DNA of 64,000 nucleotides, taken from NCBI GenBank assembly GCA_009746045.1, contig RPFO01000858.1:1-64000 (forward strand), given 5' to 3'. This DNA is from Mesostigma viride (lineage: Eukaryota; Streptophyta; Mesostigmatophyceae; Mesostigmatales; Mesostigmataceae). Position numbers and translations under genes: made by a program. Below the pieces are notes generated by a model. It did no database searches. It was not told where the DNA came from and saw only the letters and a program-made list of their open reading frames with translations. Below are positions 62,535-64,000 of this stretch, one piece after another (within the stretch, counting starts at the first letter, position 1; each line of letters starts with the position of its first letter).

Positions 62535-64000
62535 CATCCCCCACAAGGTACTCTCGCTCCAAGGGTGGAGTCTTGGCATGCCGCCCACGCGACTTCTTCC
62601 TGATCTTGATGCAGGCAGGACACTGAGCACGCACATTCTTCAGCTCGTTGTATAAAGGTGCCCCCAACATGTGTGCCCCCTCTACCTTGGCTTGGGCCTC
62701 ATGCCCGTATGCACGGTGCATCTGGTATGCTAACAGTTTCAGGGTGACAGCCTGAGGTGCAGTGGCATTGTCAGGATTCTCAACAGGTGGGGTGACTACT
62801 GGGGTAGTGACATTGGCTAACTGGGCAGCTTCAGAGGCTGCACGAAAGGCCGCCCGTGTGAGCACCTTGCCAATGTGCAGATCCACACTAGGGTGGTGTG
62901 TACCGAGAACATCTGCCCGCCCAGCATTCTCTTGCACTGTCACAACATTCCTCATAGGCCCAACCGCCCCAGTATCTAGCTGGGGTGCTGCAGTAGTGCT
63001 TGGTCGCTCGGCGTTGTACACTCCCGACCTAGAAGACACCACATTGCTTAGGTCACGCATTGTAGACCCGTGCTCAGGAAGCACGTGATCCTGGCGCGAC
63101 AGAGCCAGAGCAGCATCAACGGATTGCGTGAGCACATCACGGAATGAGACAGAGGATGCAGTCACGTTGCTTTTAGGAACGACGTCAGGCTCTACGACGG
63201 CCCGGTTCAGCGTGACGCATTGAGCAAAAGAAGGGGTATCGAGCGTGCTCTCACCTGACTTTCGTGCTGCCCGTCGCTCTGCCCACTCCTCGCGTGTGCC
63301 GTGGACGACGATGCGCTTGGCCTTGCACGCCTCCACGCTGTGACCACGCAGAACGTCGTGGCACTTGCGGCAAAGGTTGTCCTCGAGCTCCAGGTCCGGG
63401 CGAACTCGGCAGTCATCCCGGACATGGCGACGTCCGAAGCAGCGCTCACAGCGTTGCTTGCGGTCAGTAGACGCCCCCTGCTGCCGCTTGGCCGGGGGAT
63501 TATCACCCTGCTTGGCGTCACCACCATGCCCGCGCTTGCGCCCTCGCTGGCCCCCGTTGTTGCCGTGGCCGACGACCTTTTTCAGGATGGCCGTAAGCTC
63601 CGACCGCGTAATTGGAGCCTCTGCGCCTGAAGAAGAAGACGCGCCGGTATCCACCTTGCGCAGGGATGGCAGAGCGGCCGAGGCAGTCGGCTTGGACTGC
63701 GCACTCTTGAAGCATGAGATCAAATACAGCATGCCCTCGTCAAAACTGACAGCACTCTTCTTTTTTAGTTCCGTCGCTATGGTCAGGTGCACATCCGACG
63801 ACAGGTCGCATTTCTTGAGAAATCGATTGCACAGGAAAATGGGCTTGAGAGTATCTAGCAGCTTGTGCTTGTGCACGAAGACCTTAAAATCACGTGCAGC
63901 CCCGGGCAAATTTGCCTTATTAACTGCAGAGCCCTCGAAATCGTTGAAGGCTTGCTCGTCGGCCTCTTCCTTAGACCGCGACAAGTGAGCATCTAGACCG
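62533..64000 (-). mobile_element. Element C3: truncated third copy of family C
   Basis: The sequence matches C1 29485-30960 closely, with scattered substitutions. On the - strand it enters the window inside Gag, passes both zinc knuckles and the integrase finger, and ends at GDVM in the integrase core, where it meets element E. No LTR or target duplication is visible at the junction. The 5' part lies beyond 64000. Confidence 0.88.
62533..64000 (-). pseudogene. Element C3: Gag and integrase N-terminus, partial
   Basis: An open frame covers the C-terminal Gag, the zinc knuckles CX2CX4HX4C and CX2CX6HX4C, the variable linker, HRAYGH...CPAC and the first integrase strand up to the first catalytic Asp. 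It lacks the rest of integrase, the protease-like domain, RT and RNase H. Substitutions relative to C1 and C2 are more frequent than between C1 and C2. Confidence 0.85.

Overview
The window is eukaryotic and consists almost entirely of transposable elements and low-complexity DNA. I see no host gene, rRNA or tRNA. The elements are LTR retrotransposons with Ty1/copia-type reverse transcriptase (RT) and RNase H, L1-type LINEs, TA-target inverted-repeat DNA elements and a fragment of a Ty3-like element, alongside long tetra- and hexanucleotide arrays. This fits a repeat-rich alga or other protist, possibly of the green lineage, but nothing here fixes the species.

Layout. Element A (507-8159, + strand) is a nearly intact LTR element with a 5-bp target duplication. 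After unannotated DNA (8165-10639) comes a (GGGGCA)n array that was split by element B (10819-31849, +). B's 5' LTR carries an inverted-repeat DNA element, T1 (10928-15886). B's 3' LTR carries element C1 (23518-31730, - strand), which is itself interrupted by an ORF1-only L1-like retroposon (25071-27116). Just beyond the second half of the array lies element D (32162-56843, +). D contains C2 (33881-50069, -), C2 contains the TA-flanked element T2 (37313-47343), and T2 contains a 5'-truncated LINE (37497-41535, -): four levels of insertion, each with its own target duplication. Beyond D are a 2.4-kb G-rich satellite (56970-59430), a Ty3-like gag/protease fragment E (60459-62534), and a third, truncated C copy (62533-64000, -) that runs off the window.

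Main result. A, B, C and D look like one divergent copia-like lineage with shared unusual traits: (1) LTRs that begin AGTT and end AACT instead of TG...CA; (2) a retropepsin-like domain between integrase and RT, so the order is Gag-INT-PR-RT-RH, with the usual D-T/S-G replaced by D-T-Q or D-T-N; (3) an RT catalytic box reading HGDD instead of YVDD; (4) an integrase C-terminus resembling the GPY/F (SH3-like) module of Ty3-type integrases. Two subgroups are visible. A and C have one long gag-pol frame, DTQA and WHGDD. B and D have an extra upstream ORF, an in-frame UGA between gag and pol followed by CUA/CUG, DTNS and LHGDD. Most reading-frame breaks are one-base shortenings of homopolymer runs, so either sequencing error or recent slippage may explain them. 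The reading comes from inspection and motif knowledge only; no alignment or database search was run.
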